From Desulfolithobacter dissulfuricans (GTDB lineage: Bacteria > Desulfobacterota > Desulfobulbia > Desulfobulbales > Desulfobulbaceae), in contig NZ_AP024233.1 of NCBI RefSeq assembly GCF_025998535.1, positions 1,276,217 through 1,340,216 of the forward strand: a stretch of DNA of 64,000 nucleotides, read 5' to 3'. The notes under the pieces are model-generated. The model saw only the letters and a list, made by a program, of their open reading frames with translations, was not told where the DNA came from and ran no database searches. How positions within the stretch are numbered: the stretch's first letter is position 1; each line of letters starts with the position of its first letter. This document shows, piece after piece, positions 36,257 through 43,676 of this stretch. The translations under genes were made by a program, and so were the position numbers.

Positions 36257-36501
36257 CTTTGCACCTCATAAAAAATGGGAAGCTGGCCTACCATCACAAA
36301 CAATGGCCGGGGCCTCACGGCTACCCGCAGCTTCCCATAGACAAATCAAAGCAGTGCAAATAAAAACAGCCGGATAACGGACGGCAAACCGGTTTGTGAA
36401 GTAGGCTCTTTCTTGATAGCCCACCAGGGCGGCCATGGTCAAGAGCTTTTTTCACAGGATGACCACAGGGGGTGGTGTGATCGCGCTTGGCAGGGTGGAA
36501 A

Positions 36502-36614
36502 GTCGCCTGTTTTCCTGATACAGAGGAAACAGGAAACTTTTTTCATATCTCTCTGTTTTATCGTTAATAATCTGGTTTCCTCGGCAGGAAACTTTCAGGA
36601 AACTCGCAGGAAAC
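36502..36614. repeat. AGGAAAC module A1
   Basis: AGGAAAC copies start at 36524, 36531, 36586, 36597 and 36608. A GTTTCCT at 36575 pairs with the 36586 copy as a perfect 7-bp hairpin around CGGC. The last three copies are exactly 11 bases apart. The stretch between the two groups is A/T-rich (CATATCTCTCTGTTTTATCG). The whole 36.4-36.77 kb unit recurs at 37.39-37.70 kb. Confidence 0.75.
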
Positions 36615-36619
36615 TTTTA

Positions 36620-36772
36620 ATGGCCTCCGGGCTGGCGGCAGGCTTGATATTTTTTTATCCAGTGGCGGGAGTGGTATGGCTGGTACACCTGTGGATCGCG
36701 CGGCGGCCTGGCTCGGTGTGCGGAAAAAGAAAGGGCCCGGTAATATACCGGGCCCAGGGCGGGGTGAAATGA
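36620..36772 (+). CDS. Possible 50-aa single-helix membrane peptide in module A1
   Basis: An open frame begins right after the last AGGAAAC copy (ATG at 36620). It encodes a strongly hydrophobic stretch (GLIFFYPVAGVVWLVHLWIA) followed by a basic tail. No clear ribosome site is visible. In the second copy of the unit (37564 on) one extra T in the homopolymer shifts the frame, so at most one copy is intact. It could be a membrane-active peptide, or chance. Confidence 0.25.
   Translation: MASGLAAGLIFFYPVAGVVWLVHLWIARRPGSVCGKRKGPVIYRAQGGVK
36724..36755 (-). terminator. Terminator (minus strand) in module A1
   Basis: GGGCCCGG (36733-36740) pairs perfectly with CCGGGCCC (36748-36755). On the minus strand it is followed by T-rich sequence (complement of 36724-36732). 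Confidence 0.75.
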
Positions 36773-36898
36773 GGCTCGTATCTGGATCACCCCTGCTGCA
36801 ATCACCATGATATGGTGTAGCTCAACATAACGAATAAGCCAATGATTTTTCCCTGGATGGCCACAGGGGTGGTGTGATTCCAGCGGGCAGGGTGAAAA

Positions 36899-37001
36899 GT
36901 TGCCTGTTCTCCTGATACAGAGGCAACCAGGCAACTTTTTGAATATCTCTCTGTTTTACTGTCGATAACCTGGTTGCCTTGTCAGGCAACTCGCAGGCAA
37001 C
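36899..37001. repeat. AGGCAAC module C1
   Basis: Same architecture as the AGGAAAC modules, but the fourth base is C: AGGCAAC at 36921, 36929, 36984 and 36995, and GTTGCCT at 36899 and 36973. GTTGCCT-TGTC-AGGCAAC forms a perfect hairpin, so both arms changed together relative to module A. The 36984 and 36995 copies are 11 bases apart. The region to about 37255, including a 31-codon minus-strand frame (MLYFDATRGRSRVYG), recurs at 39.7-40.1 kb. Confidence 0.75.
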
Positions 37002-37467
37002 TTTTTTGTAGCGCTCTGGCCAGCGCCACGGGCAGGATGGATAATTGTTTATCCGACAGTGAATCTTGTACCCCCTGTGGATGGTGTGGTGACCTGGTCA
37101 TTACCAGTGGCTTTGCGTAATCACCCCGAAAGAATCACTGATTTGCCCTGTTCTCGCGCCTGGTCTGTCTGACCATGTACCGGAGGCCGTAAACCCGGCT
37201 TCGGCCTCTTGTGGCGTCAAAATACAGCATATCTCGCGGCCTGCTGGTTACTGGTGATGCTCTCCGCACTGTACCGGCTCCCTGGTGGCAGCCGGGCAGT
37301 AGTACGCTCCCATGTGCTCTGGATCCCGGTGATATCCCATCTTCATGGGGCACACTGTTTCCGGTTCTTTATCAGCCTGCCATGCACGGCCAGTGGCCAC
37401 AGGATGACCACAGGGGTGGTGTGATCGCGGCGGGCTGGGTAAAAAGTCGCCTGTTTTCCTGATACAG

Positions 37468-37558
37468 AGGAAACAGGAAACTTTTTTCATATCTCTCTGT
37501 TTTATCGTTAATAATCTGATTTCCTCGGCAGGAAACTTTCAGGAAACTCGGAGGAAAC
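37468..37558. repeat. AGGAAAC module A2
   Basis: Near-identical repeat of module A1. AGGAAAC at 37468, 37475, 37530, 37541 and 37552, the last three at 11-base steps; the hairpin arm reads ATTTCCT at 37519. A more decayed relative follows near 37793-37880 (AGGAAAC copies without the full layout). Confidence 0.75.
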
Positions 37559-37668
37559 TTTTAATGGCCTCCGGGCTGGCGGTAGGCTTGATATTTTTTT
37601 TATCCAGTGGCGGGAGTGGTATGGCTGGTACACCTGTGGATCGCGTGGTGGTCTGGCTCGGTGTGCGG

Positions 37669-37700
37669 AAAAAGAAAGGGCCCGGCACATTGCCAGGCCC
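37669..37700 (-). terminator. Terminator (minus strand) in module A2
   Basis: GGGCCCGGCA (37678-37687) pairs with TGCCAGGCCC (37691-37700) with one mismatch, followed on the minus strand by T-rich sequence (complement of 37669-37677). Counterpart of the terminator at 36724. Confidence 0.7.
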
Positions 37701-37995
37701 TTGGTTCAAGCTTTAGAAGCAAAGGATATCCACTTGAACCTCATCACAAAAATTTTAATAATAAAACCAACGGTAAGGGTCAAGCGCTTTTCAGGAAACC
37801 GACCACGGTGGTGGCTTGATCGCCCAGGGCAGGGTGAAAAGTCGCCTGTCTCTTTCAGAAACCTAAAGGAAACTTTTCCGGGTAAGGAAAGGCTGCCGGT
37901 ACCTGGGGCCCGGGAAGAGGGTAAACTTTTATCAAACAGTGAATGTGCTCTGGTGATCCCACCTGTGGATGGTGCGATAACCTGGTGGGCTGCGG

Positions 37996-38024
37996 AAAAA
38001 GAAAAGGCCGGACAGGTGTCCTGG
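37996..38024 (-). terminator. Terminator of the Panacea-Fic operon
   Basis: CCGGACA-GG-TGTCCTGG (38008-38024) folds into a stem with one bulge and is followed on the minus strand by T-rich sequence (complement of 37996-38005). It starts 10 bases past the Fic stop codon. Confidence 0.7.
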
Positions 38025-38033
38025 TATGGTCTG

Positions 38034-38711
38034 CTACCTTGGGCAGATCGATGGAGCGTCCAGGCCTTCCACAAATATAAATTGTTCCCAGTGTTGTTTC
38101 AGCCGGCCAATATACAGTTCGTATGTATGGCTGGTACTTCTCTTGTGACAGTCATTCAGTTTTTTTATCCATTTCTCATTGGAACAAAGAGCTTCCCAGG
38201 AAATACCAATGCCATGAAAGTTAAGGTAAATCTCGACCATAAAACGCCCGATCCTGCCATTGGCATCATAAAACGGATGAATCATGACAAACTGCTGGTA
38301 AAATTTTACCGCATTATAGACAGCGTGTTCATGATCCACAATGAGGCGGGAGCAGGCATCCCGGATCAGGTGTTTAATTTTGCCCGGTGGAGCTCCTGCG
38401 AATTTCTGGCCCTGGCCAAAAAATACCGCTCCCTGCCCAGGGTCGGATTCAAGGCGGTACCTGTCTGCATTGGACAAGATGTCTTTGAAAAGATAGGTAT
38501 GTAACGCAAGGGGAAGCCTGGAGAAAAAGGAAGGGAATTCCAGGTCATCCAGTGACTCAAGAATTTTTACAAAGGCCTCTGTGTTAAGTTTGTCATATCT
38601 GGCGTGAACAATGGATAGAGCAGTGTGGACCGGTATGGTGGTGTTTACGGGAAAGTCGCGCTGCAGGCAGCGAAAATGGTCTTTATCGTGACTGTCGTAA
38701 TCGTGATTCAC
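38034..38711 (-). CDS. Fic-domain protein (putative toxin)
   Basis: 225 residues with a Fic core motif HPFYDANGRIGR (canonical HPFXXGNGRXXR, first Gly replaced by Ala) and the preceding helix KFYQQFVMI. Fic enzymes AMPylate or otherwise nucleotidylate target proteins, and many act as toxins. The gene begins with a GTG directly after the TGA of the Panacea-domain gene, so the two are coupled. I infer a Panacea-Fic toxin-antitoxin pair. The Ala in the anion-binding loop may alter activity. Confidence 0.85.
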   Translation of the reverse strand: MNHDYDSHDKDHFRCLQRDFPVNTTIPVHTALSIVHARYDKLNTEAFVKILESLDDLEFPSFFSRLPLALHTYLFKDILSNADRYRLESDPGQGAVFFGQGQKFAGAPPGKIKHLIRDACSRLIVDHEHAVYNAVKFYQQFVMIHPFYDANGRIGRFMVEIYLNFHGIGISWEALCSNEKWIKKLNDCHKRSTSHTYELYIGRLKQHWEQFIFVEGLDAPSICPR

Positions 38712-39323
38712 TCAGGCAGTGACACTGAGGCCATCCAGCAGGTTTTTGAAATCAATCGCGGCCGCATTTGCCAGCTTCTTGAACTCCTCATAAGAGGAGT
38801 ACACTGCAAAGGATTCTGCCTCGTTTTTGTCCATATCCAGCGTGAATGAATGCCATGTATTTGACTGCAGGACGTAAAAAGGCTTACCGGGGTAGTCTTG
38901 TGTAAAATTTTTTGCAAATGGCTTCTGGCTGTAATATGCAACAATCGCTTCGTCCGTAATAACGGCATTGTCCGGCGTTTCCTTCCACGGCTTCTCGCTG
39001 TGGGTCATGGCACTCAGCGCGAATGCGGAATAATCGGCGTAGTTATCCAGGATAAACTGCAAAAGTTTCTCTTTGGGCTGGTCAATGTTTACTGCGATCC
39101 CTTTGGATGGGATCGGATCAGCGCCATATTTTTTAAAGGCTGTGTAAATGGCCTGATTTACCGGACCGTAAGCCCATTTAACAAACTGTGCCTTGATAAA
39201 AGGCTCGCCGGCAACCAGAGACCACACCTTTGCATAGTACGCCAATTTCTGTAACTTCATTGGCGTGATATGTTTGTCTGGATATGTTGCCAGGATGAAT
39301 TTTGCCAGTTCCAACGGATTCAT
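38712..39323 (-). CDS. Panacea-domain (DUF4065) protein, putative antitoxin
   Basis: 203 residues. The N-terminal Panacea/SocA-like domain is clear: ITPMKLQKLAYYAKVWSLVAGEPF, FVKWAYGPVNQAIYTAFKKYG. Panacea domains are known antitoxin modules paired with very different toxins, including Fic-type ones. I start at the ATG at 39323 (MNPLELAKF) with GAGAGG upstream. It is directly followed by the Fic gene and preceded by a small gene. Confidence 0.85.
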   Translation of the reverse strand: MNPLELAKFILATYPDKHITPMKLQKLAYYAKVWSLVAGEPFIKAQFVKWAYGPVNQAIYTAFKKYGADPIPSKGIAVNIDQPKEKLLQFILDNYADYSAFALSAMTHSEKPWKETPDNAVITDEAIVAYYSQKPFAKNFTQDYPGKPFYVLQSNTWHSFTLDMDKNEAESFAVYSSYEEFKKLANAAAIDFKNLLDGLSVTA

Positions 39324-39344
39324 TTGTCTTGCCTCTCTCAACGC

Positions 39345-39560
39345 TCAATGCACAGGCCTGCTGGTTTGCTCTTGCAGCTCATCGGAATAAAGATCCACGA
39401 CCCCCCTCAGATCGTCCCCTACCTGTTGCCAGATGGCAAGTATACGCTCTTCATCTGTTTCCCGAGGCACGAAGCGGGAAAAGTCGCTGACCTTGCGTGT
39501 CGGCATTATGCGAAGGACACTTCCAAGGCCGTTCAATATGTTCCGCATTGATGTCTTCAT
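39345..39560 (-). CDS. Hypothetical small protein upstream of the Panacea gene
   Basis: 71 residues from the ATG at 39560 (MKTSMRNILNGLGSVLRIMP), rich in basic residues at the start and acidic later (RETDEERILAIWQQVGDDLRGVVDLYSDEL). It has the size and composition of island add-on proteins; no family recognised. It lies 21 bases before the Panacea gene and is probably co-transcribed. A TTG at 39584 is also in frame. Confidence 0.55.
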   Translation of the reverse strand: MKTSMRNILNGLGSVLRIMPTRKVSDFSRFVPRETDEERILAIWQQVGDDLRGVVDLYSDELQEQTSRPVH

Positions 39561-39758
39561 ATCATTACCATAAGGGATGTTCAACGGTTATTCAAGCCAC
39601 TGTATGTTGTATCGCCGGCGCGTCCGTGATAATTGCAGGCGGCTGCCGGGTTTCATGCCCCGGCTGAGGTGCTGTCGGTGGTGATGGCCACAGGATGACC
39701 ACAGGGGGGTTGTGTTCGCAGCGGGCAGGGTGAAAAGGCGCCTGTTCTCCTGATACAG

Positions 39759-39839
39759 AGGCAACCAGGCAACTTTTTTCATATCTCTCTGTTCTACTGT
39801 TGATAATCTGGTTGCCTCGGCAGGCAACTCGCAGGCAAC
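39759..39839. repeat. AGGCAAC module C2
   Basis: AGGCAAC at 39759, 39767, 39822 and 39833 and GTTGCCT at 39811. GTTGCCT-CGGC-AGGCAAC is a perfect hairpin and the last two copies are 11 bases apart. It is followed by a duplicate of the sequence after module C1, up to about 40100. Together with modules A2/A' it flanks the toxin-antitoxin genes. Confidence 0.75.
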
Positions 39840-40417
39840 TTTTTTGTAGTGCCCTGGCCAACGCCACGGGCAGGATGGATAATTATTTATCCGGCAGCGG
39901 GTCTTGTACCCCTGTGGATGGTGTGGTGACCCGGCCATTGTCGGCAGACTTGCGTCACCATCCCCAAAGAAGCGCTGATTTGCCCTGTTCCTGCGCCTGG
40001 TCTGTCTGACCATGTACCGGAAACCGTAAACCCGGCTTCGGCCTCTTGTGGCGTCAAAATACAGCATATCCCACGGCCTGCTGGTTACTGGTGATGGCCA
40101 GTGGGCTGGCTGCCACTGTCGTCTCTGCTTTGCCTGTTTCTGCTGATAGTCTGCAGCTCCCGGTACTTCCGGTACATTTCCGGGCGGAACAAGGCCACCA
40201 GCAGGAGCTTGCAGCCGTGGATATACGATTCATCCGGCCAGTCATTGGGGCAGGACCGCTGGTCTGCCTGATGGTGCCTGCTGGAGTTCCGTGGTTCTTC
40301 AATAGGCATGGTTGGTATATCCTGTCTGTTCCAGTGCGATGAGCGGTAATCGGGAGGGACAACCGTGCCGGCTGCCCCTGCAAACGTGCAGTGTATTGAT
40401 TCCGGGTTATCCTGCGA

Positions 40418-41164
40418 TCAATACTCTTGTTTCAGCGGCGGCAGACCTGCTGCCCTGTAGCCACCACCGGAAAGTGATGTAAATATGTCTGAGGGGCCTG
40501 CGTTTCCGTTATTGCCGTCTACTCCGGCCTGTCCTGCTGCTCCGTTTGACCCTCGCATGGATGCCGTCATGAACACGTCTGTAAAGAGCTCGAACCGCTC
40601 AATGTCTATCTTGGGCAGGAGAGGGCGCAGTACGATGGTGGTGAGTACGTTTCTGTGGGCAATATTCTGTTCAGAACAGGCAATGTGGAAAGCCTCTTGG
40701 TACGCTGACAGCATCTGGTACAGTTCGTCCACTTTTTCATCGATTTCCTTCTGCCACCTGGTAGTAAGAGGTTTCAGCGCACTTGTGACGGCAATGGGCA
40801 GTGATTTTTTCTTGTCGTCGATTCTCCATTTCAAGTCACTTCGCTCCTCTAGCCGTACCTGCACGAGCTCGATGCCCTCGGTGATCGCTTCCAGTTCAGC
40901 AGTGAGATCCTTGAGCCTGGCCATGTCGCTTTCAGTGTCATGTTCCCCGAAGTTTTTCCTCAATATCTCGATCTCGGTTTTGATCTGCTCCTTTTCTGCC
41001 TGAAAGTATGTCAGATCGGATTGCAGGCGCTTTTTCTGCTCAAGGGCTGATGTCAGCTCTTCCGACACCTTGCAGATCTGGGGATCTTTCTTCATGGTGT
41101 CCAGCATTTCATCTGCCAGCTTATCTGCTGTTAAGGTTGTGGTGGTTTTCTTTTCTTTTGCCAT
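40418..41164 (-). CDS. Coiled-coil island protein with collagen-like tail
   Basis: 248 residues. Residues 20-130 are predicted to form coiled coils (LEQKKRLQSDLTYFQAEKEQ). It is paralogous to the upstream neighbour (shared LADEMLD/LADDVLD, LRKNFG/LKKNFG, LRPLLPKI/LRPIMPKI, RFELFTD/RFERFTD). Unlike that neighbour it carries a C-terminal extension with seven perfect Gly-X-Y triplets (residues 205-225; GSN, GAA, GQA, GVD, GNN, GNA, GPS) and a Gly-rich end. AAGGAG precedes the ATG at 41164. Function unknown; a structural or trimeric role is possible. Confidence 0.75.
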   Translation of the reverse strand: MAKEKKTTTTLTADKLADEMLDTMKKDPQICKVSEELTSALEQKKRLQSDLTYFQAEKEQIKTEIEILRKNFGEHDTESDMARLKDLTAELEAITEGIELVQVRLEERSDLKWRIDDKKKSLPIAVTSALKPLTTRWQKEIDEKVDELYQMLSAYQEAFHIACSEQNIAHRNVLTTIVLRPLLPKIDIERFELFTDVFMTASMRGSNGAAGQAGVDGNNGNAGPSDIFTSLSGGGYRAAGLPPLKQEY

Positions 41165-41225
41165 GGGTAAACTCCTTTTCGTTACAGAGTGATATGATTG
41201 ATCTTCCCGAGCGCTGTACGGCATT

Positions 41226-41834
41226 TCAGATCACGAGCATGTCTGTAAAGCGCTCAAAGCGTCTGATTTCCTTTATCTTGGGCATAATGGGACGCAGCGC
41301 CATAGTGCCGAACATATCACTGGGAACGATGTCCTGTTTCTTGCACACAATACGGGCAGCGTCCTGATATATGGTCAGCATCTGCAGCAGCTCATCAACC
41401 TTTCTGTCCACATCCTCCTGCCATTTGGCCGCAACAGGCGCAAGCTCCAGGTTAACGATAACCGGGATGTGGTTCGTCTGGTCCACGATGGCGCGGGCCA
41501 GCTTCCCGGTATCTTTCAGTTGCTGCCCCAGCAACTCGATGCTTTCAGCGACTGCCTGCCGCTCGATGGTCAGGCTTTTCAGTTTCTTCATATCGCTGAT
41601 GGAGTCCTCTGCGCCGAAGTTTTTCTTGAGATTTTTAATCTCCTGTTCCAGGTCCTCTTCTCTCGCCATGAGGTTCTCCATGTCCGATTCAAGGCGTTCT
41701 TTCTTCTCGATGGCTTCAGTAAGGATCCTTGCCGCCTTTCTCACGTCCAGGCTCTCTTCCAGGATGTCCAGTACGTCATCGGCCAGATCACGAGGGTTTA
41801 CACTTGTGCTTGCGGGCTCTTTTGTTTTTGCCAT
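41226..41834 (-). CDS. Coiled-coil island protein, paralogue without collagen-like tail
   Basis: 202 residues. It starts MAKTKEPASTSVNPRDLADD, has a central coiled coil (IEKKERLESDMENLMAREED) and ends RFERFTDMLVI exactly where the neighbour's Gly-rich tail begins. The pair therefore reflects a tandem duplication with later gain or loss of the tail. GGAG precedes the ATG. Function unknown. Confidence 0.75.
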   Translation of the reverse strand: MAKTKEPASTSVNPRDLADDVLDILEESLDVRKAARILTEAIEKKERLESDMENLMAREEDLEQEIKNLKKNFGAEDSISDMKKLKSLTIERQAVAESIELLGQQLKDTGKLARAIVDQTNHIPVIVNLELAPVAAKWQEDVDRKVDELLQMLTIYQDAARIVCKKQDIVPSDMFGTMALRPIMPKIKEIRRFERFTDMLVI

Positions 41835-42480
41835 GATGATGGTCTCCGTTTCTTTGTTGTGATTATTAGTGCAACCAGTTGTTTTCCTTGCTTTTCTCTC
41901 AATATTATTTCTTCATGACTTCCTCCATTGTCACATCCATGCTTGTCTATGCCGGCAGGTTGACTGTCCGCTGGCATAGCAACGTGGATAATATTTTATC
42001 CATTGATATTAACCAGTAATTGTTTTGCCGAGTGCACATGTTGCGCATATTGCTGAAGATCGGTTGCGTTTCCGTACGTCATTTTTTTGACAGTTATGAA
42101 TGGTAATTTGTATGTCTGCTTGTAGCTGCACCGTCGCTAAGGCCTTTCCCTTGCTTAACATGAGGCGTTTGCTTATATGCACCCCCGACCCCGTGTGATA
42201 AATTTTTTCGGTACAGATAAAGAAAATAATGTGCTGCTGAGGCTGATTTGGGCACGGGTCCTTCCCGGGTCTCGACGTGAGACGGTTTGGCCCAGCTCGA
42301 CATTTCCGCATGGAGGTTGTCCTGAAAACGGTGGACATCTGGACAATAAGCATGTCTCTGTAAAAAATTGAGTGTTTTTAGGTAGTAAAAATGCAACTTT
42401 TGTGTTGCATGGGTGTTTTGTGTGCCACATGGTGGCCTTTATGGCGTTTGTTGGACTCATGATTTCATTTTTTTGATGTG
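41835..42480. other. 646-bp non-coding region of the island
   Basis: I see no supported gene. It holds several dyads: TATGCCGGC/GCTGGCATA (41949-41979), GGATAA-TATT-TTATCC (41986-42001) and ATGCAAC-TTTTGT-GTTGCAT (about 42390-42409). A minus-strand frame at 42009-42353 (114 codons) lacks a family or ribosome site and is left out. Promoters for the coiled-coil gene pair should lie in the left part. Confidence 0.4.
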
Positions 42481-43329
42481 TCAGGTTTTTGACGATTTTT
42501 TTTCTGTCGCTGGGTAGGTTCGTTGCACAATTTGCCTTCCTGATGAAGGGAAACTGAAGGTGAGCTCTCCCTGGACACCAAGGGCTATGGTCAGATTTTT
42601 TTTACTCCACACTGACAGCCAGGCGACTCCCCAGCGGCCGACTGGCCAGGCTGTTTTGTCGCGCCTGAACAGCTCGGGTCTGGTCCAGCCGGCTGCCAGC
42701 AGCTCCGGCAGGTGCTCCATGAGCCAGGGAAATGCTGCGTGGAAGCACCTGCGTGCTTCCCCCTCCAAGCGTTGTCTCCGGGGCTGGACAGCCTCCCCCT
42801 GGAGGTCCTGCCTGCCCTGGTTACCTTCAAGGCGCTGCTCCCTGGTTTTTCGGTCTGTTTCTTTGTTACCGGTGAACAGCTTGACACCGCAGTGCTCACC
42901 GCCACAGTGCCAGCCATCGGTTACGCTGCCATCCGGGAACTGGAAACCGTCCATTTTCTTCTTGTAGGTGGTGGATCCACAACCACCGCAGGGTAGCCCC
43001 TGCACGCTCTCCGCTTCCTGCCCCCCCCTGTGGCCAAGAGCAATTACCAGGCGTCCAGGAATGCCTGGCTGGCAGGTGGTACAGTAAAAGCCGCCGTTCC
43101 TGCCGTAGGTGAACTCACGGCCCCCGCAGATCGGGCAGGGCTTCAGGAACTTGAGCTTTTCCGGCTTGGCAGCCTTCCTGGGCCGGTGGTGCCTGGTTTT
43201 CTGGGTCCCTGGTTGCCGGCTGTGTCTGTTGGCTACCCTGGGCGGTGATGTTGACCCGGTTTGGGCTGGTGGTGTCACCGGCTCCTGGGCCTGGTCATGA
43301 TCATTTTCGATGAAATCAAAGAGACTCAT
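42481..43329 (-). CDS. Zinc-ribbon island protein (282 aa)
   Basis: Two cysteine clusters are clear: CPICGGREFTYGRNGGFYCTTC (about 62-83) and LPCGGCG...WHCGGEHCG. After these comes a charged region and a C-terminal part ending FSFPSSGRQIVQRTYP. Zinc ribbons of this type occur in phage primases and accessory replication proteins. The ATG at 43329 (MSLFDFIEND) is preferred over the longer frame because the front would lie in the GGTGACA repeats. Transcription must start in or beyond those repeats. Confidence 0.7.
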   Translation of the reverse strand: MSLFDFIENDHDQAQEPVTPPAQTGSTSPPRVANRHSRQPGTQKTRHHRPRKAAKPEKLKFLKPCPICGGREFTYGRNGGFYCTTCQPGIPGRLVIALGHRGGQEAESVQGLPCGGCGSTTYKKKMDGFQFPDGSVTDGWHCGGEHCGVKLFTGNKETDRKTREQRLEGNQGRQDLQGEAVQPRRQRLEGEARRCFHAAFPWLMEHLPELLAAGWTRPELFRRDKTAWPVGRWGVAWLSVWSKKNLTIALGVQGELTFSFPSSGRQIVQRTYPATEKKSSKT

Positions 43330-43350
43330 AGGTGTGCTCACTGGTGAAAT

Positions 43351-43653
43351 GGTGACAGTGCGGTGACAGCCGTGGTGACAGCAAAAACGCTTTCTATCTA
43401 CCTGAATTTGCGCAACTGGTGACACCGTGCACACTGGTGACACCAAATTTATGCCATATAACTTTAAAAACAGGAGAATCTGAAAACGCTCTATAATAGT
43501 GAAGAAGGGGTGTCCACACTGTCCCCATTGTCACCTTTTAATAATATTATATATATAACTATATAATATTATTATATATAATATAAGCAAACATGCTTAC
43601 CCCCTTGTTTTTACAGGTGTCACCAAATCGGTTGAAAAATGACGGTGGTGACA
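43351..43653. repeat. Candidate replication origin: GGTGACA iterons and A/T-rich region
   Basis: GGTGACA copies start at 43351, 43362, 43374, 43418, 43436 and 43647, and the complement TGTCACC at 43529 and 43618. The first three are 11-12 bases apart. Between the two groups 43536-43584 is almost pure A/T (TAATAATATTATATATATAA and a mirror part). Iterons beside a strand-opening A/T block, next to a primase-helicase gene, are the layout of phage P4-like origins. Confidence 0.75.
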
Positions 43654-43676
43654 GGGCTCGAAAGTGTTTTCTGGCA

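Noticed and set aside
37135-37230. Fragment of the prim-pol gene in the module C flanks (shared 16-bp ACAGGGCAAATCAGTG)
   Set aside because: Only 16 bases match and the surrounding sequence does not; a match of this length is expected about once by chance in 64 kb compared with itself.
37701-38504. Plus-strand 267-codon frame across the Fic gene
   Set aside because: It is antisense to the Fic gene, which has the diagnostic motif, and its front runs through a decayed repeat module.
36502-39839. Possible CRISPR array because of repeated AGGAAAC/AGGCAAC units
   Set aside because: The repeats are 7 bp at 7-12 base steps with no constant 25-35 bp repeat or unique spacers, and no cas genes are present.
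42009-42353. Minus-strand 114-codon frame in the island gap
   Set aside because: No ribosome site, no recognisable pattern, and overlaps several dyads; treated as non-coding.
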